Position numbers and translations under genes: made by a program
Part shown: positions 17,102 to 23,739 of the stretch, piece after piece
Position numbering within the stretch: the stretch's first letter is position 1
How the letters are laid out: each line of letters starts with the position of its first letter
Assembly (NCBI GenBank): GCA_964437945.1
Contig: CAYTJF010000066.1
Location: 1 to 23,739, forward strand
Direction: 5' to 3'
From: Granulosicoccus sp964437945
GTDB lineage: Bacteria; Pseudomonadota; Gammaproteobacteria; Granulosicoccales; Granulosicoccaceae
Length of the DNA stretch: 23,739 nucleotides
The notes under the pieces: generated by a model
What the model was told of the DNA's origin: nothing
Databases searched by the model: none
The model's input: the letters and a program-made list of their open reading frames with translations, nothing else

Positions 17102-17617
17102 TCAACCCGTCGGAATCAGCGCAGCAATATTTATACCTATCAGCAATACTATGCCAATAAAGCCAAGCACTTTATCTGCTTGTGTAGCAGCGCGAGGTGC
17201 ACCGTAATGGTTGTCATCATCCTGACCTGGTCTCAACGCATAATACAAGTTGAAAAAAATACCAACCAGGGGGATTAAACTAATCAGAAAGAACCAACCG
17301 CTATGCCCAATGTCGTGCAGGCGTTTTATAGCGGTAAAGATCAACGCAACTGATGCTGCGAGAATTAAAACAATTGCTGGTACACCTACAATCGCTGTCA
17401 CTACCTGTGATCCCGTCGACATAGCACCAAATACAGCCGCCCCGGCCGCGACCGCTACAAGCACAACTTTTGTAAATTGCGCATTGTAGTGCAAAACACC
17501 AACGCGGCCCTCTGCTGAGAATAATTTATTCTCCGTTGGTTCTGCATCAGCAACAAGGTTTGCTTCTGGCGTTCGGTAAGGTGATCGATCATACACACCC
17601 GCAGCTGTTGTACTCAT
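17102..17617 (-). CDS. DUF805 family inner-membrane protein
   Basis: This 171-aa protein has the DUF805 signature: GRVGVLHYN near residue 38, then after two membrane segments the conserved IKRLHDIGHSGWFFLISLIP, followed by FFNLYYALRPGQDDDNHYG. About four hydrophobic segments are visible, including one extra segment at the C-terminus (VLGFIGIVLLIGINIAALI). The ~35-residue N-terminal tail is polar and cytoplasmic-looking. No molecular function is established for the family. It appears to be a single-gene unit: both flanks are intergenic gaps of more than 200 bp. The ATG at 17617 has TGGAAG about 15 bases upstream. Confidence 0.88.
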   Translation of the reverse strand: MSTTAAGVYDRSPYRTPEANLVADAEPTENKLFSAEGRVGVLHYNAQFTKVVLVAVAAGAAVFGAMSTGSQVVTAIVGVPAIVLILAASVALIFTAIKRLHDIGHSGWFFLISLIPLVGIFFNLYYALRPGQDDDNHYGAPRAATQADKVLGFIGIVLLIGINIAALIPTG

Positions 17618-17644
17618 ATTATTTGACTTCCATTCATAAAGTAA

Positions 17645-17661
17645 TAGCGCTAGCGGCGCTA
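17645..17661. repeat. Short inverted repeat upstream of the DUF805 gene
   Basis: TAGCGC (17645-17650) and GCGCTA (17656-17661) are exact reverse complements around TAGCG, 28 bp before the DUF805 start. It could be an operator or leader hairpin. The rest of the 17618-17838 gap shows nothing I can name. Confidence 0.3.
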
Positions 17662-17838
17662 ATACAATTCGATTTCAATCAAATGAGAACAAAAGTGATG
17701 CAATTACATATTCACCGCACAATATTTGAAGTCGGTGCCCAGGTAGATACAAAGCGAGAAATGCTTAGTGTTTATTTTGAGATACAGTCGTGTTTCTACA
17801 TCGTGTCAGTGCTAGTGATTTTCCAATTAGACTAGCCG

Positions 17839-19053
17839 TTAATTCACCGGTGGTGTCCAGGTTTGATCAACCAGGGGATTGAAACCAGCCGGGCTGACGC
17901 CACCATTAGGGCTAACGGCAAAAATAGGCCTTACATTAGTTGAAAAAGTTGCTGGTGGCATAAGTAGTTGTTGGGCGTCTAGCGGCACAACATACGAAAC
18001 ACTATTCTGTGGTACTGGCAGCGTCTCAATAACGGTAATAGTATCGGATGATTCATGTTCGGTAAAAAACGTAGATAAGGCACCTGCCGAATAGTTATCA
18101 GTTACGAGTACCACGGTTCCGTCCGGTGAAAATACAGGCGTATTAACCCGAAGTCGGCCATCAGGCCGGCCTGATCGAAACAATTCTCTAAACGGTTCTT
18201 GATTAACCGTTCTCACTACAACAACGACGGCATCTCTAAAAGATACGCCTGACAAAAAGCTGTTTGCGTCAGTAACAAATTCAAAAACAATATCGTCACC
18301 AGATGGACTTATACGTAGTCCTCTGGCAAAGCTAATTTCCTCAAAGACATCCATACTAAAAACCGGGTTAAATCTGTACGACCCGATACTGGATTCAATT
18401 TCAATATTATAGCTAAGTGTCCCTGTTTTTCGAATTATCACAAGGCGACCATCACGTTGCCAATCGTATGCCTGCATACTTTCATCGCCACGAAACAGTT
18501 GATCACCACTGGTGGAATACACCGACAACACCTGGTTTCGATTGCTCGATCCACAATCATCCGGCTCTGCAACCTTCATAGCCATTCGCTGACCATCAGG
18601 TGATAGGCGGATTGGTCCCTGAATGCTTCGTTCAATCAGAAAGGAGTTTCGCAGTGTGCCCGTGGATGAGTTCTTAACGTTGACCTGGTGTATATCAATC
18701 GGTGTATTGAAACATTCGGTATCAGGTCTAATATCAAACTCCTTAAGAAACTCGACAAATTCCCTTCCATCTCTTGACGGATAGGCTTCACCGTTACTCA
18801 CGTTGACCAATCGTCCAGTCTAAAAATTAAACCTTTTGGCGGGTGAGCTTGAGATCCATAAGTCCCCAATAAGATTGCCGTTTAGACCCTGACCATCGAA
18901 TTGAGGCGTAACAGTGTTAGCACCGGGACTTGTTGGACTAGCCGCTTGTCCGGTCGGGGTTCCATTTAGCTGAGGATTTAACGAATCGCCATCCGAGCAT
19001 CCAGCTACTATAGCCGAAAAAACTAGTAAGGAATAAAGGCTTTTTCGAATCAT
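17839..19053 (-). pseudogene. Beta-propeller (TolB/PD40-like) lipoprotein gene interrupted by an in-frame TAG
   Basis: The first part (18820-19053) encodes 77 aa with a lipoprotein signal peptide ending in VAGC, then a low-complexity linker, ending FNF at a TAG (18820-18822). The same frame continues without a gap as TGRLVNVSNGEAYP and runs 323 more residues to 17839. It contains propeller-blade motifs such as RLSPDGQRMAM, RISPSGDDIV and PVFSPDGTVVLVTD. The two parts are therefore one ~404-residue lipoprotein gene cut by a single nonsense codon. AAGGA 8 bases before the ATG supports the start. A TTG at 18810 could restart translation, but without a signal peptide. A paralogous remnant lies at 23119-23718. 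Possibilities are a pseudogene, stop read-through or a base error. Confidence 0.8.
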
Positions 19054-19132
19054 GCTTTTTATCCTTGAATTAGCTCGAAGAGTTAGCTTGAATCAACACT
19101 GCCGTACTCCGAAAACCGATGCACTAAACGCG

Positions 19133-19162
19133 AAAAAATCAACCTGACTCAATAGTCAGGCT
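19133..19162 (-). terminator. Rho-independent terminator of the 750-aa protein gene
   Basis: On the minus strand AGCCTGAC pairs with GTCAGGTT across a 6-base loop (19143-19148 with 19155-19160, plus flanking A-T and G-T pairs). After GA the transcript continues with six uridines (19133-19138). It begins 33 bp past the stop at 19195, in the right orientation. Confidence 0.85.
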
Positions 19163-19194
19163 GGTTTGTAGCCAAGTTAAATAGCGATACTGAA

Positions 19195-21447
19195 CTAGTT
19201 ACCACCCACTACTTCATTTAAGGTTGGGCTAGTGAAATTAATGGGGGTACCTGCCAGTCGAACCTGGATACTGGAAGACAACAGATCGCTGAGTTTATCC
19301 ATCGCATTACTTAACACATTATCCTTACCTGCAAGATGACGCGACAGGTCGGCAGCTATATCAGCTGCTCCGGCAAACTGCTTGTTATCAATAGCGGCAT
19401 TGAGATTTTCAATCTGTGTGCCAGCTAAACCTGCATGCTCAAAGGTATTGATAATTTTGTCTTGCTGGGCAGCAGAAAAGCTATCAGGCAGTAGTTGTCG
19501 GAGTAGTGCTGATGAACTGGACACGTTTCTGTCTTTCACTGCATCTACAAAGTTCTCAAGAGTTTGGGCCGTACTTTCTACACTATGAGCGAACTGCTGA
19601 GTCTTGTCGCTCAATGGATGGCCAAGGACGTCAGCCGAAATTCCAAACGCGTCAGCATAACGACCATCGTTTACTGCAGTTGCAGCCGAATCAATCTTGT
19701 TCAGTGTATTAGAGAAGGTGTTGATTCGTTCCAGCGTTTCGGGGTTTGTTACCTGAGATGCAAGACCATTCAGAAGCAAGTCAGCCGCGCCTTTGTAGTC
19801 GTTACCATCGATCATATTATCGATATTTTGGGCAAAGTTAATACCGTTTTCAACTCTCTGCAATGTATTTTGAGTGCTTTCCGGCAGTTTAAAGGTGTCC
19901 CCAAACTCCGTTCTGAGTATATTTAATGCACCAGCATAATCGCCCGTTTTTCTTGCATGGTCGATCTGCTGGATTGTATTTGAATGCTTGTTGATGGTCG
20001 ACAAAAAGGCGTCACCTTGATCACCCGTAAAGTCTTGCATAAGGTTGGTACCAGCACTAACGGCTGCAAACACGTTGCCATTCTTTATTGCCTGCCGGGT
20101 ATCTTCAACCTTGCCTAATGTATTTAGCACATTTCCAACTTTCGTATCTGCACCAAAGTAATTAGAAGCCAAATCTATTGCGCCACTGATGTTGCCTTTT
20201 GCGATAACACTATGTGCAGCGCCAACCGTTCTGGCCGTATTAGCCACCTTGGTCGCAGTACCAATCCATTTACCCGTTGAGCCCAGGGCCTTACCCAAGC
20301 CAGCTGCGCCGCCTGCCACTCCAGCAACACCACCAGCAATCATAGCGATACTGCCGTGTTTCACACCTTGATACACACCGTAAGCAGCCTTGGCAATGTT
20401 GTAGACTCGAACCGCAACCTGAACCATAGGGATAGGTATGAACTGGGCAACCATCATAATTTTGCCGAGCAGTTCGCTCTCCATGATTTTCTTGAAGCCT
20501 TTCTTAACGGTGTCCCAAGCTTTGCTGACGGTGTCTTTGACTTTATCGATGCCTTTTTTGATTGTATCGCCAACTGCCTCAACGCCCTTTTTAATCGCTT
20601 TACCGACTTTTTTGACACCTTTTTTTATGGCTTTACCAATTTTCTTAAGAAAGAATTCGACTTCGACTTCCTTACCGTCAACCATGATAGTTCCGCTATC
20701 GTTTTCACTGCGAAGCTCGGTCAGTTCCGATTCAGATATCTCATCACCATGCAACAACCTTGAGAAAATATTACCTTCATCTCCGGCAGCATCACTGGTG
20801 TTGATGCGTGCATCCAGCGCATGACCGACTTCTTCGGCGAGTATTTCTTCGGCTTTTGCCGGGTCAGATGTGAGCAAATCCCGACTCAGAAAAATGGTGT
20901 CATCATCTTTACTGTATGCACCTAAACCAGTTGCGCCGGCTTGTGGGCCAGAAGTATTGGTTAGCGTTTCAGCATCCACCAGTTTAATGTCTGGCATCCA
21001 GCTAAAGTCACCCTCAAGCGTTTGTTGGCGGATATCTTCTGCTTTGGCCTGGTCGTACTGATCACCAAAGCTTTTCTGCATTAGCTCGTGGAAGGCTTCT
21101 TTGTCTGAAGCGTTATCAGCAAAGCGGGATTGAAATTGCTCCGTGACTTTATCCAATGCCTTTTGTTCGGCTGGAGTTTGAGCGTTCTCCTGCCCACCTT
21201 TCTTTTCAGCCTTACCCGGCATATTCGCGATGATGGTTCGCATAAGGGTATCTGCATCGGTCATTGGGTCGAAAGACGATGAATCTCCAGAAAACGCCGG
21301 CTGTTGTTCTTCCGACTTATGCTCGGCAGATTTCGTTGTGTTTCCGTCTTTTTGGCCACTAACATTTCGCGAACCCGTTTTGTTCGCTGATGAAGGGTTG
21401 CCAGATGATGGCTGGCGTATGACGTTGGGGCGATTGTTTACTTGCAT
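19195..21447 (-). CDS. Modular toxin/effector-like protein: EEVGH domain, Lys-rich helices, seven helical repeats
   Basis: A 750-aa protein I cannot assign to a named family. Residues 1-95 are polar and disordered (Asn, Ser, Gly, Lys), with no signal peptide. Residues 150-265 resemble a domain I remember from secreted cyanobacterial and proteobacterial proteins: LGAYSKDDDTIFLSRDLL, then EEILAEEVGHALDARIN (metallopeptidase-like EExxH at 205-209), GDEGNIFSRLLHG, and SENDSGTIMVDGKEVEVE. Residues 267-323 repeat K-K-x-x-K-A-I-K-K-G, forming cationic amphipathic helices. Residues 324-390 are hydrophobic and Gly/Ala-rich. Residues 402-720 hold seven ~39-49-residue helical repeats with cores such as TGDYAGALNIL and NKQFAGAADIA. 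The gene appears monocistronic with its own terminator. A secreted effector or membrane-active protein is plausible but unproven. Confidence 0.85.
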   Translation of the reverse strand: MQVNNRPNVIRQPSSGNPSSANKTGSRNVSGQKDGNTTKSAEHKSEEQQPAFSGDSSSFDPMTDADTLMRTIIANMPGKAEKKGGQENAQTPAEQKALDKVTEQFQSRFADNASDKEAFHELMQKSFGDQYDQAKAEDIRQQTLEGDFSWMPDIKLVDAETLTNTSGPQAGATGLGAYSKDDDTIFLSRDLLTSDPAKAEEILAEEVGHALDARINTSDAAGDEGNIFSRLLHGDEISESELTELRSENDSGTIMVDGKEVEVEFFLKKIGKAIKKGVKKVGKAIKKGVEAVGDTIKKGIDKVKDTVSKAWDTVKKGFKKIMESELLGKIMMVAQFIPIPMVQVAVRVYNIAKAAYGVYQGVKHGSIAMIAGGVAGVAGGAAGLGKALGSTGKWIGTATKVANTARTVGAAHSVIAKGNISGAIDLASNYFGADTKVGNVLNTLGKVEDTRQAIKNGNVFAAVSAGTNLMQDFTGDQGDAFLSTINKHSNTIQQIDHARKTGDYAGALNILRTEFGDTFKLPESTQNTLQRVENGINFAQNIDNMIDGNDYKGAADLLLNGLASQVTNPETLERINTFSNTLNKIDSAATAVNDGRYADAFGISADVLGHPLSDKTQQFAHSVESTAQTLENFVDAVKDRNVSSSSALLRQLLPDSFSAAQQDKIINTFEHAGLAGTQIENLNAAIDNKQFAGAADIAADLSRHLAGKDNVLSNAMDKLSDLLSSSIQVRLAGTPINFTSPTLNEVVGGN

Positions 21448-21510
21448 GGCTGATACTCACTAAGTTCCACTGTTGTACTTAGAGTATCGGTTAACAATGT
21501 ATTACGAAAC

Positions 21511-21524
21511 TAGGGGATGCCCTA
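21511..21524. promoter_or_regulatory. Palindrome TAGGG-N4-CCCTA, copy 1
   Basis: TAGGG-GATG-CCCTA lies 64 bp upstream of the 750-aa gene. A T-run (21525-21530) follows on the plus strand, but no plus-strand gene runs into it, so an operator is more likely than a terminator. An identical-arm copy lies 31 bp away. Confidence 0.5.
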
Positions 21525-21541
21525 TTTTTTACTTGAAGATA

Positions 21542-21555
21542 TAGGGTTCACCCTA
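21542..21555. promoter_or_regulatory. Palindrome TAGGG-N4-CCCTA, copy 2
   Basis: TAGGG-TTCA-CCCTA repeats the arms of copy 1 with a different centre, starting exactly 31 bp away, close to three helical turns. It is followed by AAGGGT, which with CCCT makes a further overlapping half-site (21550-21559). The conserved arms with a changing spacer suggest a dimeric regulator bound on one face of the DNA. Confidence 0.5.
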
Positions 21556-21567
21556 AGGGTACTTAAT

Positions 21568-22368
21568 TTATTGAACAAAGTATCGATACCCAAGACCCAC
21601 ATAGGTATCGTCTGCATAATCAAGCCCTGCGAAAATTTCAGATTCGGTCATTGGTAAAACAACACCGATACCAATACCTAAAACAGTGTCGTCTTCAATA
21701 GCACCATTAAGCAATTGAATCCCGCCATTGGCGTACCAGTTAGCCTTATCGCCCAGTAGGGAGTTGGACATTGCGCCGCTGATCAGTAGCTCGATTGCAA
21801 TGTTGCGAATAGCGCCACCTCTGGAAAAGCTGGTTCCGCTGGTCGTGGTTACCTCCGGCAGACATAGGAGGGGGTTTAGACCTAAATCGTCGTCCAGGAT
21901 GCCGCCAATGGTTATTGGATCATCGGGTCTACAAACGGTTTCTATCCCAACCCCCCCACCGGTTACACCCGTTATTGTGTCAAAACTGACCTGATGAAGT
22001 GACACTTTCACGGCCGAATCGTCAGAGCCTAATATCGATTGACCTAAGGAATAGTAAGCACCCAAACCAAATGAGGTCTCACTTTCAGAACTTAATTCAG
22101 ATTGCCCCAGATCACCAAACACCATAATTTTCGGGGAATACTGGTAGTTCAGACGCAAGCCCATTTGCTGATAATCGACACCGGCAAATTCGCCGTTAGA
22201 AAAGGTAGCTTCCACTGCCAGCTGCGGCTGAGATGAGAATGTTGCTGTTCGGCCGGTGGGTGAGCCAAAATATTCAGCGTGGGATACTGATGCAGTCAAA
22301 GCACTGCAGATCAGTAACACCGCCTTTAGCAACACGGCAATGCAATGATTTGAATTTCCGTTATTCAT
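21568..22368 (-). CDS. Putative outer-membrane beta-barrel protein
   Basis: I choose the ATG at 22368, preceded by AAGGGA, giving ~266 aa; the frame is open further upstream, but that would bury the signal peptide. Residues 1-~31 form a signal peptide (AVLLKAVLLICSALTASVSHA, cut before EYFG). The rest has alternating polar/hydrophobic strands with aromatic ends: GLRLNYQYSPKIMVFGDLGQ, SFGLGAYYSLGQ, EIFAGLDYADDTYVGLGYRYF. These suggest a small outer-membrane barrel similar to OmpA/OmpW-like porins. Two cysteines (in VCRPDDP and LLCLPEV) sit in a predicted loop. The protein ends YFVQ rather than with the usual terminal phenylalanine. Its function is unknown. It is upstream of, and on the same strand as, the 750-aa gene. 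Confidence 0.7.
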   Translation of the reverse strand: MNNGNSNHCIAVLLKAVLLICSALTASVSHAEYFGSPTGRTATFSSQPQLAVEATFSNGEFAGVDYQQMGLRLNYQYSPKIMVFGDLGQSELSSESETSFGLGAYYSLGQSILGSDDSAVKVSLHQVSFDTITGVTGGGVGIETVCRPDDPITIGGILDDDLGLNPLLCLPEVTTTSGTSFSRGGAIRNIAIELLISGAMSNSLLGDKANWYANGGIQLLNGAIEDDTVLGIGIGVVLPMTESEIFAGLDYADDTYVGLGYRYFVQ

Positions 22369-22548
22369 TTTTTGTCCCTTTTTTATCTCTCGTTGCTCGT
22401 GTATTTTTGTGTATCCTAAAGAACACCTCATACCAATAGCACTCTAACAAAAAGGGTGGCACTCAGCACTTAAGGAATAAATCAGTCTCTCCATCTCAAA
22501 CAGCCTCAAACAACAGCGGCGAAACTCAAAATTTTAGTTATTAATTAC

Positions 22549-22844
22549 TCAGGGAGTATCATCTTTAAGTTGAGTAAGAACATCCATACTGGCGTGCAAA
22601 ATCCTGACTATCTCAACAATGTCATCATTAAGCAGATACACCAATAGGTGCTCGGCGTGTGGATAGATTCTTACCTCTGGTTTAAACTCTGCCCTTGGGT
22701 GATTTATTAATGGAGCATCTGCCAAGCTGATTCAAGGCCGTCGGTATAAATCAAGGCTTGATCGACGCCAAAGTATTCTACTATATAGTCCCAGATTAAT
22801 TCGAGTTCAATTTCTGCGGCTGGACTGAGCCGAAATCGAGCCAT
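22549..22844 (-). pseudogene. parE: ParE/RelE-type toxin gene with frameshift
   Basis: From ATG 22844 the frame reads MARFRLSPAAEIELELIWDY and on to YTDGLESAWQ, a typical ParE start, then stops early at 22707-22709. A second frame picks up the rest of the family pattern (LADAPLINHPRAEF, VRIYPHAEHLLVYLL, EIVRILHASMDVL) to the TGA at 22549. The switch lies around 22718-22735, where several bases seem lost or rearranged. The intact protein would be about 97 aa and would poison a cellular target such as gyrase; the broken one is presumably inactive. It starts 2 bp after the antitoxin remnant. Confidence 0.8.
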
Positions 22845-22846
22845 CG

Positions 22847-23082
22847 CTACTTCTTTGCCTGCATTCGCTCTTTAAAATCTGAAAAGCTGAAATCCTTCGC
22901 GTCACCACTGGCTATACCTTTATCAATCGCTCTTTGCAGGGCAGCGATCTTTCGCGATGTTCTTGATCTTTGCGAATGAGATCCCGAACATAGTCACTAC
23001 TGCTTGAATAGCTGCCGGTTTCGATTTGAGATTGGACCCAATCCCTCATCTGCTCTGGCAAAGAGTTGTTTATGCTGGCCAT
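22847..23082 (-). pseudogene. parD: ParD-type antitoxin gene with frameshift
   Basis: From ATG 23082 the frame encodes a ribbon-helix-helix antitoxin start, SINNSLPEQMRDWVQSQIE, then GSYSSSSDYVRDLIRKDQEH. A one-base loss in an A-run near 22948-22953 then shifts the frame. The expected continuation IAALQRAIDKGIASGDA and DFKERMQAKK lies in the next frame and ends at TAG 22847-22849. Restoring one A would give a normal ~78-aa ParD that neutralises the ParE encoded immediately downstream. Confidence 0.82.
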
Positions 23083-23118
23083 GTCAATCGCTCACTATCG
23101 ACAACGCACTTTGCATAC

Positions 23119-23718
23119 TTAGTCAATCACAGATGTCCATGTGACCGTATATATCGGATCAAAACTTATTATACTAACCGTACCATCGCCTGCATTAACT
23201 AACACTGGGCGAATGTTAGCCGAGTATTGTAGTGGCGGCATCGATTGTAACTTTGCACTCGTTGAGACAATGTAAGACTTACTTCCACTTGACGCTGACA
23301 ATACACTGAAGGAACCCAACTCATCCGTTTCCGAGCCGCTCTGGCCAATTCCCAAGGTGTCTAATTCCAAAGAGGTTGCGTTGAACACCACTGAGCCCTG
23401 AGAAAATCCTTCTGTCACTAAAATATGTTGGCCATCAGGAGAAAATGCAGGTGCATTCACTCGAGGTATATCATCAACAGCGAACTGGAACATTCTCGTC
23501 TCTTCAATATTTTCAAACAACGAAAAGTGTAGTGGTCTTCCATCTCTCCAACTAAAGCCTGAAAGAAAATGAGCTGTGTCTGTAACCTCCTCGATAACAG
23601 CATCTCTGCCGTTTGGACTCACACGAAACGCGTGCCACTATCGGTACAGCCGATACCAAACACAAACAATCCGAATAGGGCTACTAGACTTTGTTAACCA
23701 TAGTTTCGTATTATCCAT
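23119..23718 (-). pseudogene. Degenerate second copy of the beta-propeller lipoprotein
   Basis: The C-terminal 167 residues (from GTG 23622) match the second half of the propeller gene at 17839: SPNGRDAV, FLSGFSWRD, APAFSPDGQHILVTEG and PPLQYSANIRPVLV parallel SPSGDDIV, FLSGVSFRD, TPVFSPDGTVVLVTD and PPATFSTNVRPIFA. Upstream, a lipoprotein signal peptide (LVALFGLFVFGIGC, Cys codon at 23646-23648) lies in a different frame and runs into TGA at 23619-23621. The propeller frame itself has a TAG at 23638-23640. The N-terminal blades are missing. This is best explained as an internally deleted, frameshifted pseudogene. The ATG at 23718 is a possible original start. Confidence 0.75.
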
Positions 23719-23739
23719 AATCTTGAGCCTCAACCAAAC

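Noticed and set aside
17536..17835. 99-codon plus-strand frame spanning the DUF805 start and the intergenic gap
   Set aside because: It overlaps the start of a confident gene on the other strand and encodes no recognisable domain.
20356..20824. Long plus-strand frames opposite the lysine-rich part of the 750-aa gene
   Set aside because: They are antisense shadows of a low-complexity coding stretch, with no start signals and biased residues.
20398..21447. Possible CRISPR or DNA tandem repeat suggested by the repetitive protein
   Set aside because: The repeats are visible only at protein level and the DNA units are too divergent in sequence and length.
21511..21530. TAGGG/CCCTA hairpin plus TTTTTT read as a plus-strand terminator
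   Set aside because: No plus-strand gene is upstream, and the twin palindrome 31 bp away argues for a regulatory site instead.

Overview
The window looks like a chromosomal segment of a Gram-negative proteobacterium. Signs include lipoproteins with lipoboxes, an outer-membrane beta-barrel, sigma54-type regulation and moderate base composition; a marine gammaproteobacterium is my best guess, at low confidence. No rRNA, tRNA, CRISPR array or insertion sequence was seen.

Left part (1-7308): after the 3' end of a peptidoglycan-binding protein comes a five-gene minus-strand operon for a carbohydrate ABC importer. Its order is solute-binding protein, two permeases, a Gfo/Idh/MocA dehydrogenase, then a MalK/UgpC-type ATPase. 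A divergent nagA (GlcNAc-6-phosphate deacetylase) shares the 169-bp control region. The obvious reading is uptake and catabolism of N-acetylglucosamine or a related amino sugar. No kinase, nagB or local repressor is present.

Middle part (7331-17617): a Cache-domain histidine kinase is paired with an NtrC-family response regulator whose sigma54-contact loop reads GAFVGA instead of GAFTGA. Next is a 668-aa protein carrying two complete D12-class adenine methyltransferase domains in one chain, with no restriction enzyme beside it. Then comes a 1152-aa fusion of an ammonium channel to a PAS/histidine-kinase/double-receiver module, followed by a small DUF805 membrane protein.

Right part (17839-23739) looks like a decaying accessory region. 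It holds a beta-propeller lipoprotein gene interrupted by one in-frame TAG, a shorter and more damaged paralogue at the right edge, and a parDE toxin-antitoxin pair in which both genes carry frameshifts. Two apparently intact genes lie between them. One is a beta-barrel-like outer-membrane protein. The other is an unusual 750-aa modular protein with a metallopeptidase-like EEVGH motif, a lysine-rich amphipathic block, a Gly/Ala-rich hydrophobic segment and seven helical repeats. It is preceded by two identical-arm palindromes 31 bp apart and followed by a clear Rho-independent terminator. It is the best candidate for something undescribed.
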